Source: Chloroflexota bacterium (GTDB lineage: Bacteria > Chloroflexota > UBA11872 > UBA12225). From it: a stretch of 64,000 nucleotides of DNA. The stretch is taken from NCBI GenBank assembly GCA_030447525.1, contig JAUJOR010000007.1, positions 1-64,000 of the forward strand, given 5' to 3'. The position numbers and the translations under genes were made by a program. How positions within the stretch are numbered: the stretch's first letter is position 1; each line of letters starts with the position of its first letter. The notes beneath the pieces were generated by a model that was not told the DNA's origin, ran no database searches, and saw nothing but the letters and a program-made list of their open reading frames with translations. This document shows positions 53,998 through 62,630 of this stretch, one piece after another.

Positions 53998-54014
53998 TTA
54001 TGCTACTCCGGCGC

Positions 54015-54245
54015 CTAGTCCGGGATCGGGATTACAGCCATCGCCCTGGTAGTGGCGTCGCAATACCACAGCTCTCCCTGGTAGTAGGTCAGGCCGTGGG
54101 GATCGGGGCCCTCGGCCGGTCTCGGCTGTAGCTCCAGGACGCGCTGCGGCGCCCCGTCCAGGGTGTAGGCGGTGATGGTGCGCTGCGCCGTCTCGGCCAC
54201 CCAGAGGTGCCGGCCCTCCCGGTGCAGGTCACGCCGGCGGCTGCC
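54015..54245 (-). pseudogene. Partial duplicate of the beta-propeller gene 3' end
   Basis: The last 68 codons (REGRHLWVAETAQRTITAYT, then PDPHGLTYYQGELWYCDATT, to a stop at 54015) are nearly identical in DNA to 55216-55445, the 3' part of the intact propeller gene 1.2 kb away. The similarity fades around 54240. It is a 5'-truncated direct duplicate, flanked on its 3' side by IS element D. Confidence 0.88.
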
Positions 54246-54263
54246 ACTTACCTTGAGCTCTGT

Positions 54264-54269
54264 TATGCT
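54264..54269 (+). promoter_or_regulatory. -10 element of a leaderless antitoxin gene
   Basis: TATGCT ends 6 nt before the ATG at 54276, matching the spacing of the LacI-family gene promoter (61399-61404). Confidence 0.45.
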
Positions 54270-54275
54270 GCGAGT

Positions 54276-54644
54276 ATGGGGCAGATAACGAAAGGGGCCC
54301 CGGGGGCAGGCAGCGCGCACCCGCAAGGAGATGGGGCGCGGGCTACCGCTGCGGCCGTGCTGGAGGTGCTTTCTCAGCTCCCACTCTCCGAGCGGCTACA
54401 CGTCGTGGCGACCGTAGTGCCTGAAGTCGTAGGGCAAGTCGTGAATCGGCCGGCGGACCAGGATATACAGGAGCTCTGGAGCGCCCTGGCCCCGCTCGAA
54501 GAACTGGTGCAGCGGATCCGCCGGCTGCATCGGCTGAAGACACTGCAAGGGATGTGGAGCGACCTGGAATTCAACGTCACCGAACAGGACATTGACGAGG
54601 CCCGCCACGAAGCCTGGGCCAACTTCCCACGCGCTGACGTTTGA
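54276..54644 (+). CDS. Antitoxin-like partner of a PIN-domain toxin
   Basis: 122 aa, upstream of and overlapping a PIN-domain gene (TGATG). The N-terminus is glycine/alanine-rich. The middle is helical: AAVLEVLSQLPLSERLHVVA, then a leucine-rich LWSALAPLEELVQRIRRLHR. The C-terminus FNVTEQDIDEARHEAWANFP is of the type seen in antitoxins of VapC-like toxins, where the tail occupies the PIN active site. No DNA-binding fold is obvious. ATG at 54276 is chosen for the -10 spacing; a frame from 54207 would begin inside the duplicated propeller fragment. Confidence 0.7.
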   Translation: MGQITKGAPGAGSAHPQGDGARATAAAVLEVLSQLPLSERLHVVATVVPEVVGQVVNRPADQDIQELWSALAPLEELVQRIRRLHRLKTLQGMWSDLEFNVTEQDIDEARHEAWANFPRADV

Positions 54645-55045
54645 TGCCCGGCCTCGTCGTCGACACACATGCCCTGATCTGGTTCGTGCTAGGCTCTCCC
54701 CTTTTGTCAGCTGTCGGCGTTTCAGCGATACAGGCGTGCGTGTTGCAAGGCAGCTCCGTCGCGCTCTCCAGTATCAGCATTGTGGAGATCGTCTACCTGG
54801 TGGAGAAGGGTCGCGTGCCCAGGGAAGCCTTATCTCGCCTCATACTGCGTCTGGAAGAGGCTGCAAATGTGTTCGAGGTGGTGCCGTTGACGACTGCGGT
54901 GGCGCTGAACGTTCAGCACGTGAGTCGTGAACAAGTACCAGACCTACCGGACAGAGTCATCGCCGCTACGGCGCTGCATCTGGGAGTGCCACTACTCAGC
55001 CGTGATCGAAAGATTCGGCTGAGCGGCGTCCCGACCATCTGGTAG
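54644..55045 (+). CDS. vapC: VapC-like PIN-domain toxin
   Basis: Metal-dependent RNase of type II toxin-antitoxin systems (133 aa). The PIN acids are visible: D near residue 7 in LVVDTHALIWFVLG, E near residue 49 in SSISIVEIVYLVEKG, D in QVPDLPDRVIAATALHLG and D in LLSRDRKIR. It belongs to the DTHALIW subgroup. ATG at 54644 overlaps the antitoxin stop (TGATG). The module is intact although its surroundings are decayed. The 3' end comes within a few bases of the antisense TIR remnant. Confidence 0.88.
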   Translation: MPGLVVDTHALIWFVLGSPLLSAVGVSAIQACVLQGSSVALSSISIVEIVYLVEKGRVPREALSRLILRLEEAANVFEVVPLTTAVALNVQHVSREQVPDLPDRVIAATALHLGVPLLSRDRKIRLSGVPTIW

Positions 55046-55049
55046 GCGC

Positions 55050-55204
55050 GCGCCGTCCTGGTGAGAGAATGCTGGACTGACACGAAGGAGGATAATGTCG
55101 GCATCGCGCAAATGAGTGTCGATAGCTATCCTCAATGCTTCTCCTGCGCCGAACATCCGATCGTGCCGTGCGTCAATGAGTCTCCCCCTCTTGAGGAGTG
55201 ACAT
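55050..55204 (-). pseudogene. TIR-domain remnant
   Basis: From an ATG at 55204 about 50 codons read MSLLKRGRLIDARHDRMFGA, then GEALRIAIDTHLRDADIILL and RVSPAF, which matches the central part of bacterial TIR domains (xLxRxGxIxxWxDRxIxxG...LxxAxIILLLxSPxF). The first strand (FISYxxxD) and the C-terminal part with the usual catalytic Glu are absent. It is a fragment of a TIR effector of the type used in NAD-degrading defence systems or regulators. Identified by eye. Confidence 0.6.
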
Positions 55205-55215
55205 TGGCACGAACA

Positions 55216-55878
55216 CTATCTGGGAATGGCTATCGAGCACATCGCCTTGGTAGCGGCGTCGCAATACCACAGCTCTCCCCGGTAGTAGGTCAGGCCGTGC
55301 GGATCGGGGCCCTCGGCCGGTCCCGGCTGTAGCTCCAGGACGCGCTGCAGCACCCCGTCCAGGGTGTAGGCGGTGATGGTGCGCTTGCCGGTCTCGGCCA
55401 CCCAGAGGTGCCGGCCGTCCCAGGCCAGGCCGTGCGGGCGGCTCCCGGGAGCGGGGAACTCCTTGAGGATGCGCCCGTCCGCCGGGTCGAGCTGGTAGGT
55501 AGTGGCCGAGGGTGGCACGGTGACCCACAGCGTGCCGTCGATCCACTCCAGGCCGTGGGCCCCGCTGCGCTCGTTCGCCCCCGGCGTGGGGAGGCGACGT
55601 AGCTCGTGACCGTCCAGGGAGTATTGGAACAGCTCGATGGGGGGAAAGGTGGAGGCCACCCAGAGGTGCCGGCCGTCAAAGGTGATCCCGCTGGAGTGGT
55701 TCGTCGTCGTGGGGAACTCCCGGAGGACGCGCCCGTCGCTCCAGTCCAGGAGGTACACCTTCAGGTCCTCCTGGTCGATGACCCAGACGCCGTCGTTCGT
55801 GGCCTGGAGGCCGTTCGGCTGCGGACCGGGGGTGTACCACTTCACGGTTGCGCTGACCTTTTCGGCGCTGGCTACCAT
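55216..55878 (-). CDS. Beta-propeller protein (Vgb/SMP-30/glutamine cyclotransferase-like)
   Basis: 220 aa with at least five blade-like repeats marked by DG(R/T)xLWV: NDGVWVIDQED, DGRHLWVASTFPP, IDGTLWVTVPPSAT, WDGRHLWVAETGKRTITAY and YRGELWYCDAATK, each followed by a DPADGRIL- or LDG-type strand. No signal peptide is seen. It could be a lactonase- or lyase-like propeller; catalytic residues cannot be assigned. ATG at 55878 has GAAGGGA upstream. The same 3' end exists as a truncated copy at 54015-54245. Confidence 0.75.
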   Translation of the reverse strand: MVASAEKVSATVKWYTPGPQPNGLQATNDGVWVIDQEDLKVYLLDWSDGRVLREFPTTTNHSSGITFDGRHLWVASTFPPIELFQYSLDGHELRRLPTPGANERSGAHGLEWIDGTLWVTVPPSATTYQLDPADGRILKEFPAPGSRPHGLAWDGRHLWVAETGKRTITAYTLDGVLQRVLELQPGPAEGPDPHGLTYYRGELWYCDAATKAMCSIAIPR

Positions 55879-56140
55879 CGCTCTGGGATCCCTTCTTACG
55901 CTGGTGGTCTGATCATCGCTTTGTGGGTCGGCCGCCAGGGGCAAAGAGGCTGCAGAAGAGGGAGTTCTGGCCCTGGAATGGGGGACAGGATGGGGTATCA
56001 CCCCCCGGCGGCGCAAGCCCGGGGGACTTACAATCCTGGGTTGAGGTGGAGGTGACGCCGCGGGGTGGCCGGCCCGGTGCCCGGTTGCGTCCGTGCGCGC
56101 CGGAGAGGGGAGCACCCATGATCTGCCGGGACGGGCGTCC

Positions 56141-57301
56141 ATGAGCACTGTCGACTTTTCTGGGGAGACGGCGTACGTCCTGGGCGATGGGACCGGGTCG
56201 CGGGCCTGGATCGTCCCCGCAGTGGGGAGTAACTGCATTGCCTTTCAGACGCCGGTGGCGGGGCGGATGGTGCACGTCCTGTCGACGCCGGCGTCCGCCG
56301 AGGCGCTGCGGGCGCGCCCCACGTTCTGGGGCTTTCCTATCTTGTCGCCGTATCCCGGGCGGCATCAGACGCCGTTCCACTGGCTGGATAAGGAGTTCCA
56401 CATCCTGTCGAATGATCGGCCGGGGGTGGCGCTGCATGGTATCGCCGCTGGGGCGCGGTGGGAGGTGCTGGAGGCGTCGGAGGGGCGCTTGACCTGCCGC
56501 TTTGACTCGGAGACGGTGCCGGGGCGTGGCCAGCGCTGGCCCTGGCCGTACCTCCTGACGGCGACGTACAGCCTGCAGGGTGGCGCCCTACGCCTGGACC
56601 TGGAGGTGGAGAACCGCGCGGACGTGGACATCCCGCAGCTCCTGGGGCTGCACCCCTACTTCCCGGTGCGCTTTACCCCCAGCCGGCCCTTGTCTGCAGA
56701 CGCCCTCCCCACGGCGGCTGAGCTGGCCGGAGATGGGGGGGCGGGGTGGCGGAACAGCTGCCTGGTGTGGGTGGAGGCGGATCACCTGTGGGAGATGAAG
56801 GCCGGGCTGGGGACGGGGACGATCCGCCCGTTGGAAGGGGGCTGGGACCTGCGCACGCCCCAGGCGGTGGGGGAGGCTGGAGGAGCGCCTGGCGCCACCC
56901 CCGGGCCCGGGGCTGTTCGGCGGCGACGGCACGGGACAGGGGCCACGGCTCCCGGTGCTGCTGTACGGGAAGCGAGAGGCGCTGGAAGTCGCGTGGGACG
57001 GCCGGCGGTCGGCGGAGCCGGGAGGGGTCACCAGCGGGATCAGCGATCTGGCGTCCAGGGTGCAGGTGACCCTGGAGTCGAGCCTGGCCTTTGGCTCCCT
57101 GGCCTTGTTCTGCCCCCCGGGGCAGCCTTTCATCTCGCTAGAGCGCGCTCGGCCGTGTCGGACGCTTTGACGCTGATGCATGGCTCACGCGAGGTGCCCA
57201 CTGGGGTCTGCCGGCTGGCTCCCGGGGGGCGCTGGAGGGCGTGGGTCAGGTTGTCGGCGGCGACCCTCGATGGAGGACTGCCCCCATCTGGCCGGGCGTG
57301 A
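56141..57301 (+). pseudogene. Aldose 1-epimerase-like (galactose mutarotase fold) protein with two compensating frameshifts
   Basis: Carbohydrate-binding fold of the aldose 1-epimerase superfamily: FWGFPILSPYPGRHQTPFHW, GVALHGIAAGARWEV, PWPYLLTATYSLQGGALRLD and QLLGLHPYFPVRF (usual His region) read in the first frame. Around 56872, at a run of Gs, the frame must shift: LPVLLYGKREALEVAWDG, FGSLALFCPPGQPFISLE. Near 57140 it returns to the first frame for VSDALTLMHGSREVPTGVCR. Both halves are well conserved, so the gene is nearly intact or the sequence has errors. Start ATG 56141. Confidence 0.75.
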
Positions 57302-57349
57302 GGCTCCTGCTCCAGATTTGGCGCTCCGGCTAGGGTAACGTTGCACGCT

Positions 57350-57477
57350 CGCTGGAGTCGGGCCAAGGGGGAGGGATAGCTTGTTCCTTTCGCTGGTCTT
57401 GGGGTGGTGAGTGCGGGACGATGAGCGCTCGCTCCAGCGGGCGCTCCAGCGGGGTGGCCTGGGGCGGCGCGCTGGAG
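57350..57477 (+). promoter_or_regulatory. Four copies of CGCTGGAG/CTCCAGCG upstream of the RraA-like gene
   Basis: CGCTGGAG at 57350-57357 and 57470-57477, and its complement CTCCAGCG at 57432-57439 and 57444-57451, all within 141 bp before the start. The inner pair spaced 12 nt and the facing pair could be binding sites of a regulator or a hairpin. No promoter hexamers recognised. Confidence 0.5.
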
Positions 57478-57490
57478 TAAGCTCACCGGC

Positions 57491-58207
57491 ATGAGCACGA
57501 TTGACGCCTCGGCGCATCAGCAGATCCTGGAGCAGCTGAACCGTAGTTCGGTGGCCACTATTACCGGCTGGCTGAACGGCCGGGGTTACCGCAACGTCTT
57601 CCTGTCCGGCCTCACCTGCGTGCGCCCGGACCTGCGTCTCGCCGGCCGGGCGCGGACGCTACGGTTGGTGCCGCAGCGCCCGGACCTGGCCGAGCTGTTC
57701 CCCCATCGGGACGAGAACCCGCACCGCAAGTCGGTGGAGGCCATTGGGGAGGGGGAGGTGTTGGTGATCGACGCCCACGGGAACGACGAGGGGGGTATCC
57801 TGGGGGACATCATGAGCGCCCGCCTCAAGGCCCGGGGGGCCGCCGGGCTGGTCGTGGACGGGGCGCTGCGCGACGTGTGGCAGATCCGGGCGCTCGACCT
57901 TCCGGTCTACGTCAAGCACGTCAACGCCGCCGCCATTGCCCGGGCCCTGTCGGCAGTGGAGATGGACGGGATCGTCAGCTGCGCCGGCGTGGCCGTGCGT
58001 CCCGGGGACTATGTCATCGGCGATCCCGACGGCGTCGCCGTCGTCCCGGAGGTGGTGGCGGCGGAGGCGGCCGCCTACGGGGCGGAGCACGAGGCGCTGG
58101 AGGAGTTCCTGCGACTCAAGGTGAGCGCCGGGGCTACCCTGGCGGAAGCCTATCCGCCGAGCGATGCGGTGCGTGCCGAGTACCAGCGCCTCCATGGCCC
58201 CCACTAA
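57491..58207 (+). CDS. RraA-like protein / 4-hydroxy-4-methyl-2-oxoglutarate aldolase family
   Basis: RraA-fold protein (238 aa). The fold motifs are GEGEVLVIDAHGNDEGGILGDIMSARLKARG, VVDGALRDVWQI, where the R-D pair and upstream Asp/Glu suit the divalent-metal aldolase activity of the HMG/CHA aldolases, and VRPGDYVIGDPDGVAVVP. Members either cleave 4-hydroxy-4-methyl-2-oxoglutarate or bind RNase E; without the pathway neighbours the role is undecided. Its last 14 nt overlap the start of the next gene, suggesting coupling. Confidence 0.85.
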   Translation: MSTIDASAHQQILEQLNRSSVATITGWLNGRGYRNVFLSGLTCVRPDLRLAGRARTLRLVPQRPDLAELFPHRDENPHRKSVEAIGEGEVLVIDAHGNDEGGILGDIMSARLKARGAAGLVVDGALRDVWQIRALDLPVYVKHVNAAAIARALSAVEMDGIVSCAGVAVRPGDYVIGDPDGVAVVPEVVAAEAAAYGAEHEALEEFLRLKVSAGATLAEAYPPSDAVRAEYQRLHGPH

Positions 58208-59951
58208 TCGCACCCAGGTCACGCATTCCGGTCCCGGCAAGGACGACGTCGAGCTCTACGCCCGCACGTACGCCACGCTCTTGCGCAGCAGCGGGGAGGT
58301 GAAGCTACGGGCCTTTGTCGCCGCCCACATCCAGGTGGGATCGAGCCTCCACCCAGGGGCGGGCAGTCCCCAGCCGGACACCGGGGCCTTCATCTACGCC
58401 ATGCAGCGCTTGCCGCATGCGGTGGCCAACGTGCGCCGCGTCGTCCTGGGCCAGGAGGGGGAGCGCTTTCGGGCCCTGCTCGGTCCTGGCGTCTCACAGT
58501 GGGAGCGGGTCGAGGCCCCTGCCCGAAGGCGGCAGTGGCGCTGGGATGGCGCCGAGACGATGACGGTCCACGTGGCCAGCTCCTCGGACCTGGACGACGT
58601 CATTCCGTGCCTGGTGGCGTACCAGATAGAGTGGAACAAGCTCCATGCCCTGCTGGAGACGCCGTCCCGCCTGGCCGGGGGGATGGATCCCCTGGAGAGG
58701 ACCGTCCCGGGCGGGGCGACGGTGGCCGCGCTGGGCGACCGCCTGGGGATCGCGCCCGACGACTGGCGACGTCTGCAGGGGATCTGGGGAGAGCGGTTCT
58801 GGGAGCGCCTGCTGCAGATCCAACAACAGGAAAAGGACATGTCGGTGCGCTTGCTGGGGGGCCACGATGTGGGCTACACCCGGCTGGTGCGCCGGTGGTG
58901 GGGACCGATCGGGGAGGCCCTGGAGGGGCGCGGACTGCTGGGGCGGCCCCTGTACTTCGTCTCATCCAATATGCATGGCCTGGTCAACCTCCTCTCCGGC
59001 TACGCCCGGCGCCGGGAGGCGATGCTGTGGGACTTTCTGGAGAACACCCGAGAGGGGGAGCAGCTGGGGGAGATCGAGGAGCTGCGGGCGACGCGGGGTA
59101 AGACGAACGCCGAGAACGTCCTTTACTACGCCGCCCGTCTGTGGCATCGCTACCACCCGCAGGCGGCGGTCAAAGAGGCCCGCCGGGCGGAGGAGGATGC
59201 TCGGGGGATCGTGCAGGTCAGCGCCGCCGCCGGCTACGAGGTGGGTGCCCAGCTGATAGAGCTGGCGCGCCTGCGCCCGGTAGACTGCGATCCCCGCCTT
59301 GGCGACCTGGCGGCCGTGGCCGCGCGCTCGGATGCCGTGATCCTGAACGTGGACTATCCGCTGGGCATGGCCTCCTACCACATCTTGCGTGAAGTGGCCG
59401 CCGAGGCCCCGTCCCTGCGCGGGGCCTACGCCATCGGCAAGGCGGCCACCCTCAACGGGGCCGTCGGCGACGTGCTGATGGCCGATGTGGTCTACGACGA
59501 GCACTCCGGGAACACCTACGCCTTCGACAACGCCTTTGCCTACCAGGACGTGGCCCCCTTTCTGGAGCGGGGATCGGCCCTGGACAACCAGAAGGCGGTG
59601 ACCGTGCGGGGGACGTTTCTCCAGAACCGTGATTACCTGGAGTTCTTTTACCGCGAGCAGTACACCGTGGTGGAGATGGAGGCCGGGCCACTCCTCTCGG
59701 CCATCTACGAGGCGTCGCACCCGACGCGTTACCCGGCGGCCGAGCACGTCCACTTTCGAGACCTGCCCTTCGACTTCGGGCTGATCCACTACGCCTCGGA
59801 CACGCCGTACACCCAGGCGCGCACCCTGGGGAGCCGGAGCCTCTCCTTCGAGGGAATCGACTCCACTTATGCCGCCACCGTGGCCGTGCTGCGGCGTATC
59901 CTCAGCCGAGAGGCGCGGCGCCTGGGCCTGGCCGCGCCTGTCGCGGCCTAG
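58194..59951 (+). CDS. Large conserved-looking protein of unknown function with a nucleoside-phosphorylase-like C-terminal half
   Basis: 585 aa, no family recalled with certainty. N-terminal half: [60 protein letters not shown] and IEWNKLH. C-terminal half (about residue 385 on): [75 protein letters not shown] and [11 protein letters not shown]. The [12 protein letters not shown] and VEMEAG blocks are arranged as in the PNP/UDP phosphorylase fold, which suggests nucleoside or related glycoside chemistry; this is inference. ATG at 58194 overlaps the RraA-like gene. The stop overlaps that of the convergent ino1 gene by 4 bp. Confidence 0.8.
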   Translation: MAPTNRTQVTHSGPGKDDVELYARTYATLLRSSGEVKLRAFVAAHIQVGSSLHPGAGSPQPDTGAFIYAMQRLPHAVANVRRVVLGQEGERFRALLGPGVSQWERVEAPARRRQWRWDGAETMTVHVASSSDLDDVIPCLVAYQIEWNKLHALLETPSRLAGGMDPLERTVPGGATVAALGDRLGIAPDDWRRLQGIWGERFWERLLQIQQQEKDMSVRLLGGHDVGYTRLVRRWWGPIGEALEGRGLLGRPLYFVSSNMHGLVNLLSGYARRREAMLWDFLENTREGEQLGEIEELRATRGKTNAENVLYYAARLWHRYHPQAAVKEARRAEEDARGIVQVSAAAGYEVGAQLIELARLRPVDCDPRLGDLAAVAARSDAVILNVDYPLGMASYHILREVAAEAPSLRGAYAIGKAATLNGAVGDVLMADVVYDEHSGNTYAFDNAFAYQDVAPFLERGSALDNQKAVTVRGTFLQNRDYLEFFYREQYTVVEMEAGPLLSAIYEASHPTRYPAAEHVHFRDLPFDFGLIHYASDTPYTQARTLGSRSLSFEGIDSTYAATVAVLRRILSREARRLGLAAPVAA

Positions 59952-61243
59952 CCCAAGCCCAAGGTAGGGAGTGGCGCGCCGGCCCCGATAAACTCCTCCA
60001 CCAGCTGGCGGGCGACCTCGTCCCGATGCTGCACCGGCGGGGACTTCATGAAATAGGCCGCCGGGCCCTCCAGGGTGCCCCCGAGGCCGCGGTCGAGGGC
60101 CAGCTTGCAGCAGCGCACGGCGTCAATGACGACGCCGGCGGAGTTGGGGGAGTCCCATACTTCCAGCTTCAGCTCAACGTTGAGCGGGACGTTGCCGAAC
60201 GTTTGCCCTTCCAGGCGGATGTAGGCCCACTTGCGGTCGCTGAGCCACTCGACGTAGTCCGAGGGGCCGATGTGCACGTTCTCCGTCCCGAGATCGTAGT
60301 CCACCTGGCTGGTGACGGCGTCGGTCTTGGAGATCTTCTTGCTCTCCAGGCGGGAGCGCTCCAGCATGTTGTAGAAGTCCATGTTGCCCCCGACGTTGAG
60401 CTGGCTGGTACGCTCCAGCTTGACCCCGCGGTCACGGAACAGGCGGGCCAGGGCGCGGTGGACGATGGTCGCCCCCACCTGACTCTTGATGTCGTCACCC
60501 ACAATGGGGAGACCGGCGGCGGCGAAGCGCTGGTTCCAGGTCCCCTCCCGGGCGATGAAGACAGGGATGCAGTTGACCACGCCGCAGCCGGCGGCCAGGG
60601 CCTGCTCCATGTACCAGCGGGTGGCCTGCTCGCTGCCCACCGGGAGGTAGTTGATCACCACGTCCGTCCCGGTATCCTGGAGCACTCGGGCCACGTCGCT
60701 GGGGCTCTGCGGTGACTCGTCGATGCGGGCGTGCCCGTAGTGTCCCAGGCCGTCGTGCGTCGGGCCGCGGTGCACCGGGACGCCCAGGTGGGGGACGTCG
60801 GCGAAGCGGATGGTGTTGTTCGGCGCGGCCCAGATAGCCTCGCTCAGGTCGGCGCCTACTTTGCGGGCGTCGACGTCGAAGGCGGCCGAGAGCTCGATGT
60901 CGCCTACGTGGTAGCCCCCCAGCACGGTGTGCATCAGGCCGGGGATGAGCTCATCCTCCGGGGCGTCACGGTAGAAGCCAATGCCCTGTACCAGGGAAGA
61001 GGCACAGTTGCCGACGCCAATAATGCCCACCCGCACTTTGCGCCCGCCCCGGCCCCCTGGGGCCGGCTGACCTACGGCTGCGGCGCCTTGCGCCGAGTCG
61101 TGAGCCCCATGTGAATCGTGCCGGCCGCTGACGCCGTTAACGCGATTGACGCCGTTGGCGCTGGGGGCATTGTTCCGGCTGGAGGGCGCCGTGCCGATCG
61201 GCGTCGCTGCGGTAGCGGGGCTATCGCTCATCTCTGTCTCCAT
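59948..61243 (-). CDS. ino1: Myo-inositol-1-phosphate synthase (actinobacterial type)
   Basis: Converts glucose 6-phosphate to inositol 1-phosphate with NAD, the first step to inositol lipids or compatible solutes. [19 protein letters not shown] is the dinucleotide-binding motif; [45 protein letters not shown] and [12 protein letters not shown] are catalytic-core motifs, including the lysine of DIKSQVG. About 65 residues of low-complexity Asn/Gly/Ala sequence ([11 protein letters not shown]) precede the fold; a shorter start is possible. The gene is divergent from a LacI-family regulator across a 168-bp gap with an operator-like palindrome. Confidence 0.93.
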   Translation of the reverse strand: METEMSDSPATAATPIGTAPSSRNNAPSANGVNRVNGVSGRHDSHGAHDSAQGAAAVGQPAPGGRGGRKVRVGIIGVGNCASSLVQGIGFYRDAPEDELIPGLMHTVLGGYHVGDIELSAAFDVDARKVGADLSEAIWAAPNNTIRFADVPHLGVPVHRGPTHDGLGHYGHARIDESPQSPSDVARVLQDTGTDVVINYLPVGSEQATRWYMEQALAAGCGVVNCIPVFIAREGTWNQRFAAAGLPIVGDDIKSQVGATIVHRALARLFRDRGVKLERTSQLNVGGNMDFYNMLERSRLESKKISKTDAVTSQVDYDLGTENVHIGPSDYVEWLSDRKWAYIRLEGQTFGNVPLNVELKLEVWDSPNSAGVVIDAVRCCKLALDRGLGGTLEGPAAYFMKSPPVQHRDEVARQLVEEFIGAGAPLPTLGLG

Positions 61244-61295
61244 CTCTGACCCGATTTCTGTCTCGGACTCTTCTCATGTATCTGTTCAGGGGAGT

Positions 61296-61313
61296 ATTCT
61301 ACACGAGTAGAAT
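61296..61313. promoter_or_regulatory. LacI-type operator candidate between ino1 and the LacI gene
   Basis: ATTCTACACGAGTAGAAT is an 18-bp palindrome with a central CG, the hallmark of LacI-family operators (only the two bases flanking CG break symmetry). Its half-site complement TAGAAT also reads as a -10 for ino1 with a 52-nt leader, so binding would block transcription. Confidence 0.7.
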
Positions 61314-61398
61314 GGTGGCCGCCAGGCCATTGTGGGTGGATGGGGCGTGTTGGGGGGGCAGGGGACGGCGTCCGGGCGACGACTGACGCCCGTTGGTC

Positions 61399-61404
61399 TA
61401 CACT
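61399..61404 (+). promoter_or_regulatory. -10 element of a leaderless LacI gene
   Basis: TACACT ends 6 nt before the ATG at 61411; transcription would begin at or beside the start codon. Confidence 0.55.
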
Positions 61405-61410
61405 GGCGAG

Positions 61411-62526
61411 ATGCCGGCCACTCGAGATGACGTCGCCCGGGCCGCCGGTGTCTCGGCCGCTACCGTCTCATACGTCCTGAACGGCGGGCCCCGGAGGGTC
61501 TCGGAGGACAAGCGCCGGCGCGTCGTCCAGGCGGTAACGGAGCTGGGCTACCGCCCCAACGCCATCGCCCGCAGCCTGCGCGCCCGGCGCACGCGCATCC
61601 TGGGGCTGGTGCTGCCGGACAGCGCCAATCCTTACTTCGCCGCCCTTTCTCATGCCATCGAAGAGGCGGCCGCCGGGCATGGCTATCAGGTAGTAGTGGC
61701 GAATGCCGCCGAGCGCCCGGAGCGGGAGGCGGCGCACATCGAAGCCTTACTCCGCCTGCAGGTGGACGGGCTGTTCTGGATCCCCGCCGACCTGCACCGC
61801 TCGGTTCCCGACGACCGGTCCACGCCGGCCACGGCCATTCCCCTACCGGCGGTGCCGACGGTGCAGGTCGATCGGACGATTCTGGATCCCCCGATGGACG
61901 ATCGGCCGCTCGGCCGAGAGGGGCCGGGTGGCGCCCCGGCCACAGGCTATGACGTGGTGGGGGCGGACAACGTCGCCGGTGGACGCCTGGCCACGGAGCA
62001 CCTCCTCAGTTTGGGCCACCGCCGTCTGGCCTGCCTCGCCGGGCCGGCCGGCCACCTCCACGCCCAGGCCCGGTTGCAGGGCTTCCGCGAGGCCCTGGGC
62101 GTCGCTCGGCCAGGGACAGGATCCTCGGCGGACACCAGGGCCTACGTCGCCCACGGCGACTTCGACTACGCCTCCGGGGGGACGATCGGCGCCCGCTGGT
62201 GCTTCCTCCCGTCCGCCGAGCGGCCCACCGGGATCGTCTGTGGCAACGACGCCATGGCCATTGGGGCGCTCAGCGCCATCGCCCGTGCCGGGCTGCGCGT
62301 GCCCCAGGACATGGCCATCACCGGCTACGACGATTTGCCCCAGGCGCCGTACACCGTGCCCCCGCTGACCACGGTAGCCCAGCCCACGGCGGAGATCGCC
62401 GCCATTGCCGTCGAGCGCCTGTTGTCGCGTATCGAGCGTCCACACAGAGCCCCGGCACCGCTGCACATCGTCCTCCCGGTGCGCCTGGTCGTGCGCGGCT
62501 CCACCGCCCCCCCGCCGGCGACATGA
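61411..62526 (+). CDS. LacI-family transcriptional regulator
   Basis: DNA-binding repressor or activator responding to a sugar-like ligand. The helix-turn-helix is at residues 3-25 (ATRDDVARAAGVSAATVSYV), with hinge ARSLRARRTRILGLVLPDSA. The periplasmic-binding-protein-like core follows (NPYFAALSHAIEEAA, GADNVAGGRLATEHLLSLGH, GIVCGNDAMAIGALSAIARA, PQDMAITGYDDLPQAPYTVP). A 45-residue insertion near residues 130-180 is proline-rich. A TTG 18 nt upstream also fits the frame, but the -10 spacing supports 61411. Divergent from ino1, so it likely controls inositol synthesis and itself. Confidence 0.9.
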   Translation: MPATRDDVARAAGVSAATVSYVLNGGPRRVSEDKRRRVVQAVTELGYRPNAIARSLRARRTRILGLVLPDSANPYFAALSHAIEEAAAGHGYQVVVANAAERPEREAAHIEALLRLQVDGLFWIPADLHRSVPDDRSTPATAIPLPAVPTVQVDRTILDPPMDDRPLGREGPGGAPATGYDVVGADNVAGGRLATEHLLSLGHRRLACLAGPAGHLHAQARLQGFREALGVARPGTGSSADTRAYVAHGDFDYASGGTIGARWCFLPSAERPTGIVCGNDAMAIGALSAIARAGLRVPQDMAITGYDDLPQAPYTVPPLTTVAQPTAEIAAIAVERLLSRIERPHRAPAPLHIVLPVRLVVRGSTAPPPAT

Positions 62527-62630
62527 GCCGGCCACCAGGCGAGAGAACCGTGCCGTCGACTGCCCTAGAGTTGCGCGATGCGCCGGTGACCGGGTAGCGT
62601 CTGAGGGCGGACGAATGAAGGAGAGGCGTC

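Noticed and set aside
61393..61410. TTG start 18 nt upstream in the LacI gene
   Set aside because: The TTG precedes the -10 element; the ATG at 61411 is correctly placed.
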